A stretch of 64,000 nt of DNA from Terrimonas ginsenosidimutans (lineage in GTDB: Bacteria; Bacteroidota; Bacteroidia; Chitinophagales; Chitinophagaceae), in the NCBI RefSeq assembly GCF_022012415.1, contig NZ_JAKLTR010000009.1:214266-278265 (forward strand), written 5' to 3'. Shown piece after piece: positions 18,540 through 26,548 of this stretch. Under the pieces are notes generated by a model. It saw nothing but the letters and a program-made list of their open reading frames with translations, was not told where the DNA came from and ran no database searches. The translations under genes and the position numbers were made by a program. Position 1 is the first letter of the stretch; each line of letters begins with the position of its first letter.

Positions 18540-19175
18540 TCAGCCTTTCAGGCTTTTTACAAATGCTTCCACTTTATTCATATCCTTGACGCCGGCGGTG
18601 ATCTCGAAACGGCTATTGATATCTATGGAGAACAATTTACGGGCTGCTTCCTCTTTTTGAAATGTCATCAGGGCTGCTTCATCCCCGGGTTCGATCCCCC
18701 CACTTAAAAAATAAAGCTTATCAGGGTTCGCCTTATTCAACACATTCCAGTCAAATTTCTTTCCCGTTCCCCCATACCCTGCCCCCATTGTATCAAACAT
18801 GAACATGTCACAGCTTTCCTGGAAAGGCTTTACCATCCAGTCAAGCGGATCGTCGTCCGACAAGCGAAACGCTTTTATTACCGTCACGTAATTGGCGACT
18901 TTCTCACAAAAGAAAGCCGACTCGTCACCATGCAATTGCACCATGTCAAGCCTGTAGTCTTCCACCGTGCGCATCAGTTCTTCATACGGTGTATTGACAA
19001 ACACACCTACTTTTGCAATCCGGCCCTTGATCTGCTTCATTTTCTCGGGCGATATTTTATTACCGACATATCTTGGCGATTTCGGATAAAAAATAAACCC
19101 GGCGAAATCAACCCCCATTTCATCGAGGGCATTAACCTGTTCGGGCAATGTCATCCCGCATACTTTAATTCGCAT
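18540..19175 (-). CDS. trpF: Phosphoribosylanthranilate isomerase
   Basis: This 211-residue TIM-barrel enzyme carries out the Amadori rearrangement of phosphoribosylanthranilate to CdRP. The N-terminal MRIKVCGMT carries the catalytic Cys (C7), and the C-terminal half has MFDTMGAGYGGTGKKFDW with the catalytic Asp, followed by the phosphate-binding FLSGGI. It stands as a separate gene, not fused to trpC. It is separated from upstream trpC by 124 nt that hold an A/T-rich inverted repeat. Confidence 0.96.
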   Translation of the reverse strand: MRIKVCGMTLPEQVNALDEMGVDFAGFIFYPKSPRYVGNKISPEKMKQIKGRIAKVGVFVNTPYEELMRTVEDYRLDMVQLHGDESAFFCEKVANYVTVIKAFRLSDDDPLDWMVKPFQESCDMFMFDTMGAGYGGTGKKFDWNVLNKANPDKLYFLSGGIEPGDEAALMTFQKEEAARKLFSIDINSRFEITAGVKDMNKVEAFVKSLKG

Positions 19176-19216
19176 AAGCTCGCTTTGATGATGTTAGATA
19201 GCAAGCAATCGTGGGG

Positions 19217-19321
19217 AGGAAAAGTAAAAAGTCAAAATTAAAAATTAAAAAAAGCCCGTATTTAAGGATGTTCTTTCAAAATAATTAATAAAAAACTTTT
19301 TACTTTTTACTTTTTAATTCC
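19217..19321. repeat. AAAAAGT inverted repeat inside the trp operon
   Basis: The left arm (about 19217-19255) and right arm (about 19284-19321) are A-rich and T-rich runs of the word AAAAAGTmAAAA, pairing over roughly 20 nt with few mismatches around a central loop. It belongs to the same word family as 6534, 9048 and 55731. The right arm overlaps the last codons and stop of trpC, so the KSKK tail of TrpC is encoded by the repeat. It lies within a co-transcribed operon, so it may cause partial termination or act in RNA processing. Confidence 0.8.
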
Positions 19322-20100
19322 CCTACAAATTCTTCAAATGCCTTTCCGGGATTTTCTTCCTTCATAAATGTTTCGCCGATGAGAAAACCTTTAAATCCTG
19401 CCTGTCTTAAAGTTACGATCGTTTCAACATTACTGATGCCGCTTTCTGCCACAGCAGGTTTGTTTGTTGGGATCTTGTTGATAAGCCCGAGGGAAATATT
19501 GATATCCACTTCAAATGTCTTAAGGTTACGGTTATTTACACCAACCATATCCACTTCATCACAGATATGTTCCAGCTCTTCATCATTATGGATCTCAAGC
19601 AGCACTTCAAGACCGATGCTTTTTGCGTAGCCTGCCATGCTTTTCACTTCTGCCGGAGTGAGGCACGCTGCGATCAGGAGGATCACGTCTGCTCCAAAAG
19701 CCCGTGCTTCGGCGATCTGCCAGGGATCGATCATAAAATCCTTGCGGAGAATGGGAACATCGGAGATCACTTTCGCCTGGATCAGGTCATCCAGATCTCC
19801 GCCGAAGAATTCCTCATCTGTTAACACAGAAACACCGGCTGCGCCGAGATCATTGTATGAACGGACGACGGGTTCCACTTCCAGCTCTTTTGTTTTGAAC
19901 CAGCCCTTACTCGGACTCTTGCGTTTGAATTCAGCAATGATCCCGGTGCTGTCTTCAGCCTGCAGGCTTTTCGCGAGGGATCGCGTCGCGATCTCCCAGA
20001 AAAATCCATCCCGCTGAAAGCGTTCGATACTGCTGAGTGCTTTGAATTTTTCGATATGTTTCCGCTTTTCAGCAACGATGGTATCCAGTATTGTACTCAT
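19300..20100 (-). CDS. trpC: Indole-3-glycerol-phosphate synthase
   Basis: This 266-residue TIM-barrel enzyme closes the indole ring from CdRP. The ATG at 20100 overlaps the trpD stop (ATGA), which decides the start over a reading from 20127. Catalytic residues seen: E57 and K59 in AEFKRKSPSKG, K120 in ILRKDFMID, E169 in LLEIHN, the NNRNL loop near 189, and E219 in VAESGI. The C-terminal ELKSKK is encoded by the right arm of an inverted repeat, suggesting the repeat extended or replaced the original 3' end. Confidence 0.97.
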   Translation of the reverse strand: MSTILDTIVAEKRKHIEKFKALSSIERFQRDGFFWEIATRSLAKSLQAEDSTGIIAEFKRKSPSKGWFKTKELEVEPVVRSYNDLGAAGVSVLTDEEFFGGDLDDLIQAKVISDVPILRKDFMIDPWQIAEARAFGADVILLIAACLTPAEVKSMAGYAKSIGLEVLLEIHNDEELEHICDEVDMVGVNNRNLKTFEVDINISLGLINKIPTNKPAVAESGISNVETIVTLRQAGFKGFLIGETFMKEENPGKAFEEFVGELKSKK

Positions 20101-21089
20101 TGTAAAGAAATTAATTTTAGTAAACATTGATATGCTTTGCCGCTTTCGAGGCTTTCCACAGCAGCGTGATAAGCATCATCATAGTTTGCATATTTACCTG
20201 TGCAATGCAGGGCCATCGCTGCATTGGCCAGCACCACGGCATTCTGAGCCCATGTGCCCTCCCCTTTTATGATGGACGCAAAGATCTTCGCTGCTTCCTC
20301 CGGTGTTTTTCCTCCCTGGAGATCCGAAGCAGACACCATGCGTTTTCCTAATTGCTCCGGCGTCATGATCCTCTCACCGTGCTGGGTGATCACTTTTGTA
20401 TCGTTGGTCAGTGAGATCTCATCATATCCATCCAACCCGTGAATGATCGTAAATGGCCGCCCGTTATGCTGCAAGAAATAATTGTATACACGGGCCATTT
20501 CCAGGCTGAATACTCCCACCAGCTGATAAGCAGGATCAGCGGGATTTACCATCGGCCCAAGCATGTTAAAAAAAGTACGCATGCCCAGGTTGCGGCGGAT
20601 AGGACCGACTGTTTTCAAAGCAGGATGAAATAAGGGTGCGTGAAGAAAACAAATTCCCGCCTGTTCAACTTCGTTTTGCAACTGTGCATTATCCTGTTTG
20701 AATTTATAGCCAAGCTGCTCCATCACATTGGATGCACCGCTCACAGACGAAGCGCCATAGTTACCATGCTTGGCTACCGGCTGACCGGCGCCTGCCACGA
20801 TAAAGCAACTGAGCGTTGAAATATTGAACGTGTCTTTACCGTCACCGCCCGTGCCCACGATATCAACCGTCTGAAACCCATCCAGCTTCACCGGCACACA
20901 CAGCTCCAGCAGCGCATCCCTGAACCCCTGAAGCTCTTCTATCGTGATGCTGCGCATCAGATAGACCGTCATGAATGCAGTAACCTCATGTTCGTTATAA
21001 ATGCCTTTCCCTATGTTCACAAGTGCTTCCTTCGCAAGAGTGCGGGGGAGCGTCTTGTGCTCGAAAAGGTAGGTTAGGATCTTTTTCAT
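20097..21089 (-). CDS. trpD: Anthranilate phosphoribosyltransferase
   Basis: This 330-residue enzyme transfers phosphoribose from PRPP to anthranilate. The PRPP-binding loop DIVGTGGDGKDTFNIST (GTGGD at 79-83), the KHGNYGASSVSGASN loop (about 105-119) and the RRNLGMRTFFNMLGP segment (about 165-179) are intact. It is a stand-alone TrpD, not fused to the TrpG amidotransferase. It overlaps trpC by four nucleotides. A 130-nt spacer separates it from upstream trpG and contains only a small ATCCCG/CGGGAT hairpin (about 21094-21108). Confidence 0.97.
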   Translation of the reverse strand: MKKILTYLFEHKTLPRTLAKEALVNIGKGIYNEHEVTAFMTVYLMRSITIEELQGFRDALLELCVPVKLDGFQTVDIVGTGGDGKDTFNISTLSCFIVAGAGQPVAKHGNYGASSVSGASNVMEQLGYKFKQDNAQLQNEVEQAGICFLHAPLFHPALKTVGPIRRNLGMRTFFNMLGPMVNPADPAYQLVGVFSLEMARVYNYFLQHNGRPFTIIHGLDGYDEISLTNDTKVITQHGERIMTPEQLGKRMVSASDLQGGKTPEEAAKIFASIIKGEGTWAQNAVVLANAAMALHCTGKYANYDDAYHAAVESLESGKAYQCLLKLISLQ

Positions 21090-21219
21090 ATTGCGATCCC
21101 GGAACGGGATTTGTTTAGTTTTAAATTATACTATTTCAATATTGTATGCCGTGAGATAGTTCCATGTTCTGTCAAGCCGCCAGTCCCATTGATCCAGCAG
21201 ATCGAAATTCCAGGATTTG

Positions 21220-21786
21220 TTATTTCAGCCAATTCCGCAATATAGTCTCTCCCTGCGGCGTCAACACACTCTCCGGATGAAACTGCACTCCTTTCACATC
21301 AAATTTTTTATGTTGCATCGCCATGATCATTCCGTTTGCATCCCTGGCAGTGATCTCAAGCTCGGCAGGCAATCCTTTCTCTGCTACGATCCAGCTATGA
21401 TATCTTCCCACTTCGAACTCTTCCGGCAATCCGTCAAAGAGATCGGCCTTAATGGCGGTCTTTTGTACGGGTGTTGCCACTCCGTGATACACCGTACTAA
21501 GGTTCTCCAATGTTCCTCCAAAGGATTCTCCGATCGCCTGGTGCCCAAGGCATACACCAAGTATGGATTTGCTGGAAGCGTATTCTTTGATCAGCGGCAA
21601 AAGTAAACCTGCCTCCGACGGAACTCCAGGACCTGGAGAAAGAATGATCTTATCATACTCTTTTACTTTTTCCAGCGGCAACTGATCATTCCGGTGTACA
21701 TCCACACGCTGATGCAGGATCTTTTCAACGAGATGCACAAGGTTATAGGTAAATGAATCATAGTTATCGAAAACAAGCACTTTCAT
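21220..21786 (-). CDS. trpG: Anthranilate synthase component II (glutamine amidotransferase)
   Basis: The ATG at 21786 (MKVLVFDNYDSFTYNL) gives a 188-residue class I amidotransferase that supplies ammonia to TrpE; a GTG reading from 21792 adds two residues and is less likely. The catalytic triad is complete: C79 in GVCLGHQAIG and H170/E172 in FHPESVLT. The oxyanion region SPGPGVPS is present. TrpG of this type may also serve PabB where pabA is missing, but no pab genes are in the window. It follows trpE after 52 nt. Confidence 0.96.
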   Translation of the reverse strand: MKVLVFDNYDSFTYNLVHLVEKILHQRVDVHRNDQLPLEKVKEYDKIILSPGPGVPSEAGLLLPLIKEYASSKSILGVCLGHQAIGESFGGTLENLSTVYHGVATPVQKTAIKADLFDGLPEEFEVGRYHSWIVAEKGLPAELEITARDANGMIMAMQHKKFDVKGVQFHPESVLTPQGETILRNWLK

Positions 21787-21838
21787 ATTCACACAAGTTG
21801 GGGTTACGCGCTTTGATTATTCTGTATTAATTCGTTTC

Positions 21839-23254
21839 TCAATTGATCGCCTCAGCAAAACTGATGGCCTTTTTTAATGCCCCGAGTTTATTATTAACTT
21901 CCTGCAGTTCGCTTTCGGGTTGTGATGCAGCAACAACGCCTGCGCCAGCCTGATAATATAAGGTATTGTCACGGCTGAGAAAAGTCCGGATCATGATCGC
22001 ATGATTGCAGCTTCCGTTGAAGCCCATGAATCCGATCGCACCACCATAATATCCCCGTTGGGTCGGCTCATACTGATCGATCAATTCCATCGCTTTGAAT
22101 TTAGGTGCGCCACTGAGCGTACCAGCGGGAAATGTTTTCGCCACGAGCTCAAACGGATTGCTGTCCTTCCTGACAGTACCCGTAACCTCGCTTACAAGAT
22201 GGATCACATGCGAGAAGAACTGCACCTGTCTGAATTGAGCCACAGTGACATTATCGCACAAACGGCTGAGATCATTTCGCGCAAGATCGACCAGCATCAC
22301 ATGCTCGGCATTTTCTTTTGAATCCTGCAGCAATCTTGCCGCAGCCTGTTCATCCAGTACATCATCGCCGGTTCTTTTGAACGTACCTGCAATCGGATGA
22401 ACGATCGCTTTACCATTGCTGATCACCAATTGGGATTCAGGCGAAGAACCCATCAGCTTATAATCACCATAGTCGAAAAAGAAAAGATAGGGAGAAGGAT
22501 TGATGCTGCGTAAAGCCCGGTATACATTGAATTCATCACCAGTAAAGGATTGTTTGAATCTACGGCTCAGCACGATCTGAAATACATCGCCGCGAAGACA
22601 ACTCGCAATTCCTTTTTTCACCATCTGGCGATATGTTTCGTCTTCCATATTGGACGATTCGTCACCGGAAACAGCAAACGGGTATACCGGCACATCCTTG
22701 CTGCGGATCAGCGATTCCAATAATGGCAGCTCGCTTTCCACACCCGTTACCTTATTCTCGCAAATGAACAACTCATCTTTAAAATGATTGATGGCGATCA
22801 CGTACTGATAAAGCCGGTAGCGCATCAGTGGAATGGCATTAGCTCCATTTTTATCCGCAAACTGAATGGTATCGAAGAACTGAACCGCATCATAGGTTGT
22901 GTAACCATACAGCCCCTGGGCAAATGCCGTTTCTTTCTCTTTTCCGGGTTCGATAGAGAAGCGTTGCATGAATTCCCACAGGATCCCCGGTACAGCTTCC
23001 GTCTTGCTGATAGCAGCCTTCTCCGGCGCCTGTCCCGGCAGCTTGAATTCGATGCTGCTTGTATTACTGATCTCAATACCTGCGATCGCATTGATGCAGA
23101 TGAACGAATAGCTGTTCTCCGTCGCATGAAAGTCTGTGCTTTCGAGCAGGATAGTATCCCTGAACCGGTCACGCAGCCGCAGATAGATCCCAACAGGCGT
23201 GAACACGTCTGCGAGCATTCTTTTACAAGTAGTATTGATCGTAATTTTTTTCAT
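21839..23254 (-). CDS. trpE: Anthranilate synthase component I
   Basis: This 471-residue chorismate-utilising enzyme makes anthranilate. The N-terminal LLES motif (36-39), which binds tryptophan for feedback inhibition in known TrpE proteins, is conserved, so allosteric control probably accompanies the transcriptional attenuator. The C-terminal chorismate-binding domain shows PIAGTFKRTGDD, HVMLVDLARNDLSR and AGTLSGAPKFKAMELID. The ATG lies only two nucleotides after the T tract of the attenuator hairpin. Confidence 0.97.
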   Translation of the reverse strand: MKKITINTTCKRMLADVFTPVGIYLRLRDRFRDTILLESTDFHATENSYSFICINAIAGIEISNTSSIEFKLPGQAPEKAAISKTEAVPGILWEFMQRFSIEPGKEKETAFAQGLYGYTTYDAVQFFDTIQFADKNGANAIPLMRYRLYQYVIAINHFKDELFICENKVTGVESELPLLESLIRSKDVPVYPFAVSGDESSNMEDETYRQMVKKGIASCLRGDVFQIVLSRRFKQSFTGDEFNVYRALRSINPSPYLFFFDYGDYKLMGSSPESQLVISNGKAIVHPIAGTFKRTGDDVLDEQAAARLLQDSKENAEHVMLVDLARNDLSRLCDNVTVAQFRQVQFFSHVIHLVSEVTGTVRKDSNPFELVAKTFPAGTLSGAPKFKAMELIDQYEPTQRGYYGGAIGFMGFNGSCNHAIMIRTFLSRDNTLYYQAGAGVVAASQPESELQEVNNKLGALKKAISFAEAIN

Positions 23255-23255
23255 A

Positions 23256-23287
23256 TAAATAAAAAAGCCCCGAACACTGTCGGGGCT
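23256..23287 (-). terminator. trp attenuator terminator
   Basis: On the minus strand AGCCCCGA (23287-23280), a 6-nt loop and TCGGGGCT (23273-23266) form a perfect 8-bp stem followed by six T residues and an A/T stretch: an intrinsic terminator placed directly before trpE. Its 5' arm can instead pair with 23329-23323 inside the leader peptide gene, the mutually exclusive fold expected of an attenuator. Confidence 0.88.
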
Positions 23288-23317
23288 GAATATGTTGAAA
23301 TAAACATAGCGATGACA

Positions 23318-23380
23318 TTACAAACCCCGTTGAACGTTTGTTTGCCACCACCACTGAATATTTACCTGTTGTTTAATCAT
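23318..23380 (-). CDS. trpL: trp operon leader peptide with three tandem Trp codons
   Basis: This 20-codon reading frame (MIKQQVNIQWWWQTNVQRGL) has TGG TGG TGG at codons 10-12 (23353-23345) and a TAA stop at 23318-23320, 30 nt before the attenuator hairpin. Bases 23329-23323 (CGGGGTT, codons 18-20) can pair with AGCCCCG in the 5' arm of the terminator. A ribosome stalled on the Trp codons leaves this segment free, so the antiterminator forms; a ribosome reaching the stop covers it, so the terminator forms. A competing CAAAC (23344-23340) / GTTTG (23325-23321) pairing would favour termination when nothing is translated. The frame stays open upstream, but the promoter position selects this ATG. 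The pairing model is inference; the codons and hairpin are directly visible. Confidence 0.88.
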   Translation of the reverse strand: MIKQQVNIQWWWQTNVQRGL

Positions 23381-23388
23381 TATACCTG

Positions 23389-23420
23389 CAAATATGTAGA
23401 AGCAAATTGATTTGAGCAAA
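23389..23420 (-). promoter_or_regulatory. trp operon promoter
   Basis: On the minus strand a -33 TTTG (23420-23417) is followed after exactly 20 nt by CATATTTG (23396-23389), one base off the TAnnTTTG -7 consensus. Transcription would start near 23383, about three bases before the trpL ATG, giving an almost leaderless message. Confidence 0.65.
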
Positions 23421-23432
23421 AAAAGTTTTAAG

Positions 23433-23506
23433 GGATTGGGGGAGAGAGAAGGTTTTGGAGGTTTCACAGGTACCAAACCTCCCAAACCTTCTCTCTCCCC
23501 CAATCC
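23433..23506. repeat. 32-bp inverted repeat between trp operon and S9 peptidase gene
   Basis: Arms 23433-23464 and 23475-23506 are complementary over 32 nt with one mismatch and enclose a 10-nt loop. The left arm is purine-rich (GGGGGAGAGAGAAGG core). It lies between divergent transcription units, 13 nt upstream of the trp -33 element, and so is not a terminator for a flanking gene. It could insulate the two promoters or form a cruciform. Confidence 0.93.
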
Positions 23507-23556
23507 GTGCAAGTTCTCTATATTTATATCGTCCAATTAATTTAACCAATACTGCT

Positions 23557-26007
23557 ATGCACACAAGAAAAATTCCGTTGTTATTTGCAGCTCTGTTATT
23601 AGCCGGTTACTCGTTCGCACAGGACGATGTAGCATACAAACTTCCCCCGAAAGACATTGCCGATATGGTACTGGCGAAACCAACGCCGGGTGTCAACATC
23701 GATGATAAAGGAGAATGGATGCTTTTTACCGAAAGCAGCAGCTATCCTTCTGTGGAGGAACTGGCGCGACCTGAGTTGAAGATCGCTGGCCTGCGTATCA
23801 ACCCCGCAAACTATGCTCCCAGCCGTCAGAATTATGTAAACAACCTTTACCTGAAGAATATCGCTTCGGGCAAAGAATTAAAAATAACAGGCCTGCCTTC
23901 GCCACTTTACGCCAGCAGTGTTAGCTGGAGCCCGAATAACAAAAAGATCGCTTTCACCAACATCACGTCTAACCGTGTCGACCTTTATGTGATCGATGTA
24001 GCGACCCAAAAGGCTACACAGATCAATAAGACCGCGCTGAACGTGATCAGTGGCGGTTACCAGTGGTATGATGACAACACCGTGATCTACCGCACTACAC
24101 TCAAGCCGCCGACAGCAGCTCCTCCCAAACCACTGGCTCCGAAAGGGCCTACCACACAGGAGAACTATGGCAAGGCATCTCCCCGCCCAACCTACCAGGA
24201 TCTGATCAAAAGTCCTTATGATGAGCAACTGTATGAGTTCTTCGCTACAGCTCAGCTGGTAAAAAACGTGAATGGTGTTGAAACAAAGATCGGCGCACCC
24301 GCGATCTACAGCAGCATCCAGGTTTCTCCGGATAAAAAATACCTGCTCTCCCGCACACTGAATAAACCGTTTTCTTACATCGTTCCCGCAAACGGATTTC
24401 CTTCAACAGTTTCCGTTACTGATCTGCAGGGCAAACTGATCAAAAAGCTGGCTGATCTGCCTTCTTCTGAAACAGCGCCCGGCGGAAACGATAACGTACA
24501 GAATGTTGCCCGCGGGTTCGAATGGAAAGATGATGAAGCCGCGACGATCGTCTGGTGCATGCCACTTGACAGCGGATTGATCAAAAAACAGGTGGAATAC
24601 AGAGACGTTGTTTATTCACAGGCAGTACCATTTACTGCAGAACCCAAAGAGCTGTTCAAAACTCAAATGCGTTTCCGCGGTGTTACCTGGGGCGATAAGA
24701 ATCTTGCACTCGTAACAGAAGGACTTACCAGCAAACAGGTTACACAAATGGACCGTTACAACTCTGTGACCGGCGACCTGGAAAAACTGATCACACGCAA
24801 TACAACTGATGCCTATAGCAATCCCGGCTTCCCCGTAACCTCGCCTAACAGCTTCGGCAAGAATGTGATCGTTACCATCGACAATGGAAACAAGATCCTG
24901 CTGAACAACACGACCGGCAGCTCACCTAAAGGCGATCTTCCCTTCCTGCTTTCGTATGATATACATACCAAAAAAGCAGATACATTATGGCGTTGCCAGG
25001 AAGGATATTACGAAACAATTGTTCGTGTCCTGGATCCGAATAAACTGAACCTGATCACGAGAAGGGAAAGTGAGAAGGAAATGCCGAATTACTGGCTGAA
25101 AAACCTGAAGTTGAGAATTGCAGACCGCCAGCTTACTGCTTTTAAAAACCCTTACCCTCAAATGGAAGGCGTAACAAAAGAGAAGATCCGTTACAAAAGA
25201 GCTGACGGCGTTGACCTGACCGGCGATCTGTATCTGCCAAAAGGTTATGATCCTAAAAAAGACGGACCATTGCCTGTATTTATCTGGGCTTATCCGGCAG
25301 AATACAATTCAGCAGCAGATGCGGCACAGGTGCGCGGCAGCGAACACCGCTATACATTAGTGAACTATGGATCACCGGTGTTCTATGTTACTCAGGGCTA
25401 CGCCGTTCTGAACAATGCTGAAATGCCGATCGTAGCAACTGACAAGGATAAAAAGCCGAACGACAATTTCATTGATCAGTTGAAGTATAACGCTGAGGCT
25501 GCGATCAACAAGCTTGCGGATATGGGAGTGGGCGACAGGAACCGTGTTGCTGTAGGCGGCCATAGCTATGGCGCATTCATGACGGCGAACCTGCTGGCAC
25601 ATACCAATCTGTTCAAAGCCGGTATCGCGCGCAGTGGTGCTTACAACAGGACCCTTACTCCGTTTGGCTTCCAGAATGAAGATCGCACTTACTGGCAGGC
25701 TCCCGATCTCTATAACCAGATGAGCCCGTTCAGCTATGCTGACAAGATCAAAACGCCCATTCTCCTGATCCATGGAGATGCCGACAACAATACAGGTACC
25801 TTCCCTATCCAAAGTGAACGTATGTTCAATGCGATCAAAGGGCATGGCGGTACTGTTAAATTTGTAAGCCTCCCTTACGAAAGCCATGGATATGCAGGAA
25901 GAGAAAACATCCTCCATATGCTGAACGAACAGTTTGCATGGCTGGAGAAATACGTGAAGAATCCGCCGAAGAATGAGCAAAAACCAAAGGAAACTAAAGC
26001 GTTTTAA
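23557..26007 (+). CDS. S9 family serine peptidase (prolyl oligopeptidase / glutamyl endopeptidase type)
   Basis: The ATG at 23557 starts MHTRKIPLLFAALLLAGYSF with cleavage after AQ, giving an 816-residue exported enzyme; the reading from 23455 runs through the inverted repeat and is rejected. The N-terminal two thirds form a beta-propeller (e.g. SSVSWSPNNKKIAFTN). The C-terminal alpha/beta hydrolase carries the triad S670 (GGHSYGAF), D743 (IHGDADNN) and H777 (YESHGYAGREN). The SHGYAGREN ending is like that of plant-type glutamyl endopeptidases of S9, so Glu specificity is possible but unproven. Length is normal. It is monocistronic, likely periplasmic, and divergent from the trp operon. Confidence 0.94.
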   Translation: MHTRKIPLLFAALLLAGYSFAQDDVAYKLPPKDIADMVLAKPTPGVNIDDKGEWMLFTESSSYPSVEELARPELKIAGLRINPANYAPSRQNYVNNLYLKNIASGKELKITGLPSPLYASSVSWSPNNKKIAFTNITSNRVDLYVIDVATQKATQINKTALNVISGGYQWYDDNTVIYRTTLKPPTAAPPKPLAPKGPTTQENYGKASPRPTYQDLIKSPYDEQLYEFFATAQLVKNVNGVETKIGAPAIYSSIQVSPDKKYLLSRTLNKPFSYIVPANGFPSTVSVTDLQGKLIKKLADLPSSETAPGGNDNVQNVARGFEWKDDEAATIVWCMPLDSGLIKKQVEYRDVVYSQAVPFTAEPKELFKTQMRFRGVTWGDKNLALVTEGLTSKQVTQMDRYNSVTGDLEKLITRNTTDAYSNPGFPVTSPNSFGKNVIVTIDNGNKILLNNTTGSSPKGDLPFLLSYDIHTKKADTLWRCQEGYYETIVRVLDPNKLNLITRRESEKEMPNYWLKNLKLRIADRQLTAFKNPYPQMEGVTKEKIRYKRADGVDLTGDLYLPKGYDPKKDGPLPVFIWAYPAEYNSAADAAQVRGSEHRYTLVNYGSPVFYVTQGYAVLNNAEMPIVATDKDKKPNDNFIDQLKYNAEAAINKLADMGVGDRNRVAVGGHSYGAFMTANLLAHTNLFKAGIARSGAYNRTLTPFGFQNEDRTYWQAPDLYNQMSPFSYADKIKTPILLIHGDADNNTGTFPIQSERMFNAIKGHGGTVKFVSLPYESHGYAGRENILHMLNEQFAWLEKYVKNPPKNEQKPKETKAF

Positions 26008-26077
26008 GGTAATGGGCGATCATGACCGGCGTTAAGTGGCAACGGTGGTTAGCCGACTGTAGCCGATAATAAGGCGA

Positions 26078-26164
26078 AAGCTGATCGTCTGTAAAACATA
26101 AAATGGAAAGGGGCTTTTCTGAGAAAGGCCCCTTTCCATTTTATGTTTTACAGACGATCAGCTT
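26078..26164. repeat. 37-bp perfect hairpin downstream of the S9 peptidase
   Basis: Arms 26078-26114 and 26128-26164 are perfectly complementary over 37 bp with a 13-nt centre that can itself partly pair. The core word is AAAATGGAAAGGGGC. No T tract follows on the plus strand, so it is not a canonical terminator. It starts 71 nt after the S9 stop. It is the longest perfect stem in the window. Confidence 0.95.
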
Positions 26165-26548
26165 AGAATTAAGCCGGTTTGCCATCCGGATCAGCTGATG
26201 TCATTAATCGAAATTTATGGCATATCCTGTTGCGAGGGAAACCGTAAATCGCTTCAAAAGACTCGAAAAACCTGGGTGAAGGGCGCAAAACGCCCGGTGA
26301 AGAGCACTAAAATGCAGGGAGTTCGGTTATTTCTCCCCGGCTCCTCCTCATTGCCTCCTCTTTGCTTCCCCGAAACCTCCTCAGTTCGTCCCCGGAAGCC
26401 GTGGAAGCAAGGCGAAGGATCCGGGAACCCGGACCGGACACCGATCGACGGATATCGCTCCCATCCGGTCTCCTTAAAATTTAGTTAACCCCTGATCCTG
26501 CCGTACCTTTGACCTTTCCGGCTCGTCATTCACCCATAAAACAGGACC
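26165..26548. other. Gene-poor stretch, no convincing gene
   Basis: About 380 nt between the 37-bp hairpin and the next gene. An open frame at 26198-26488 has no recognisable protein features (basic, proline-rich, no signal or domain) and is probably not coding. Short hairpins such as GGGCGCAAAACGCCC near 26281 are the only structure noticed. A good -7 promoter element lies at its right end. Confidence 0.5.
26504..26511 (+). promoter_or_regulatory. Candidate -7 element for the secreted protein at 26549
   Basis: TACCTTTG matches TAnnTTTG and lies 37 nt before the ATG at 26549. A weak TTAG stands where the -33 element would be. Confidence 0.45.

Noticed and set aside
23318..23536. 72-residue frame that includes the trp leader peptide
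   Set aside because: Its upstream part runs through the inverted repeat and the trp promoter; the internal ATG at 23380 fits the promoter and the attenuator.
26198..26488. 96-residue open frame in the 26 kb gap
   Set aside because: Basic, proline-rich translation without signal, domain or promoter spacing; probably non-coding.
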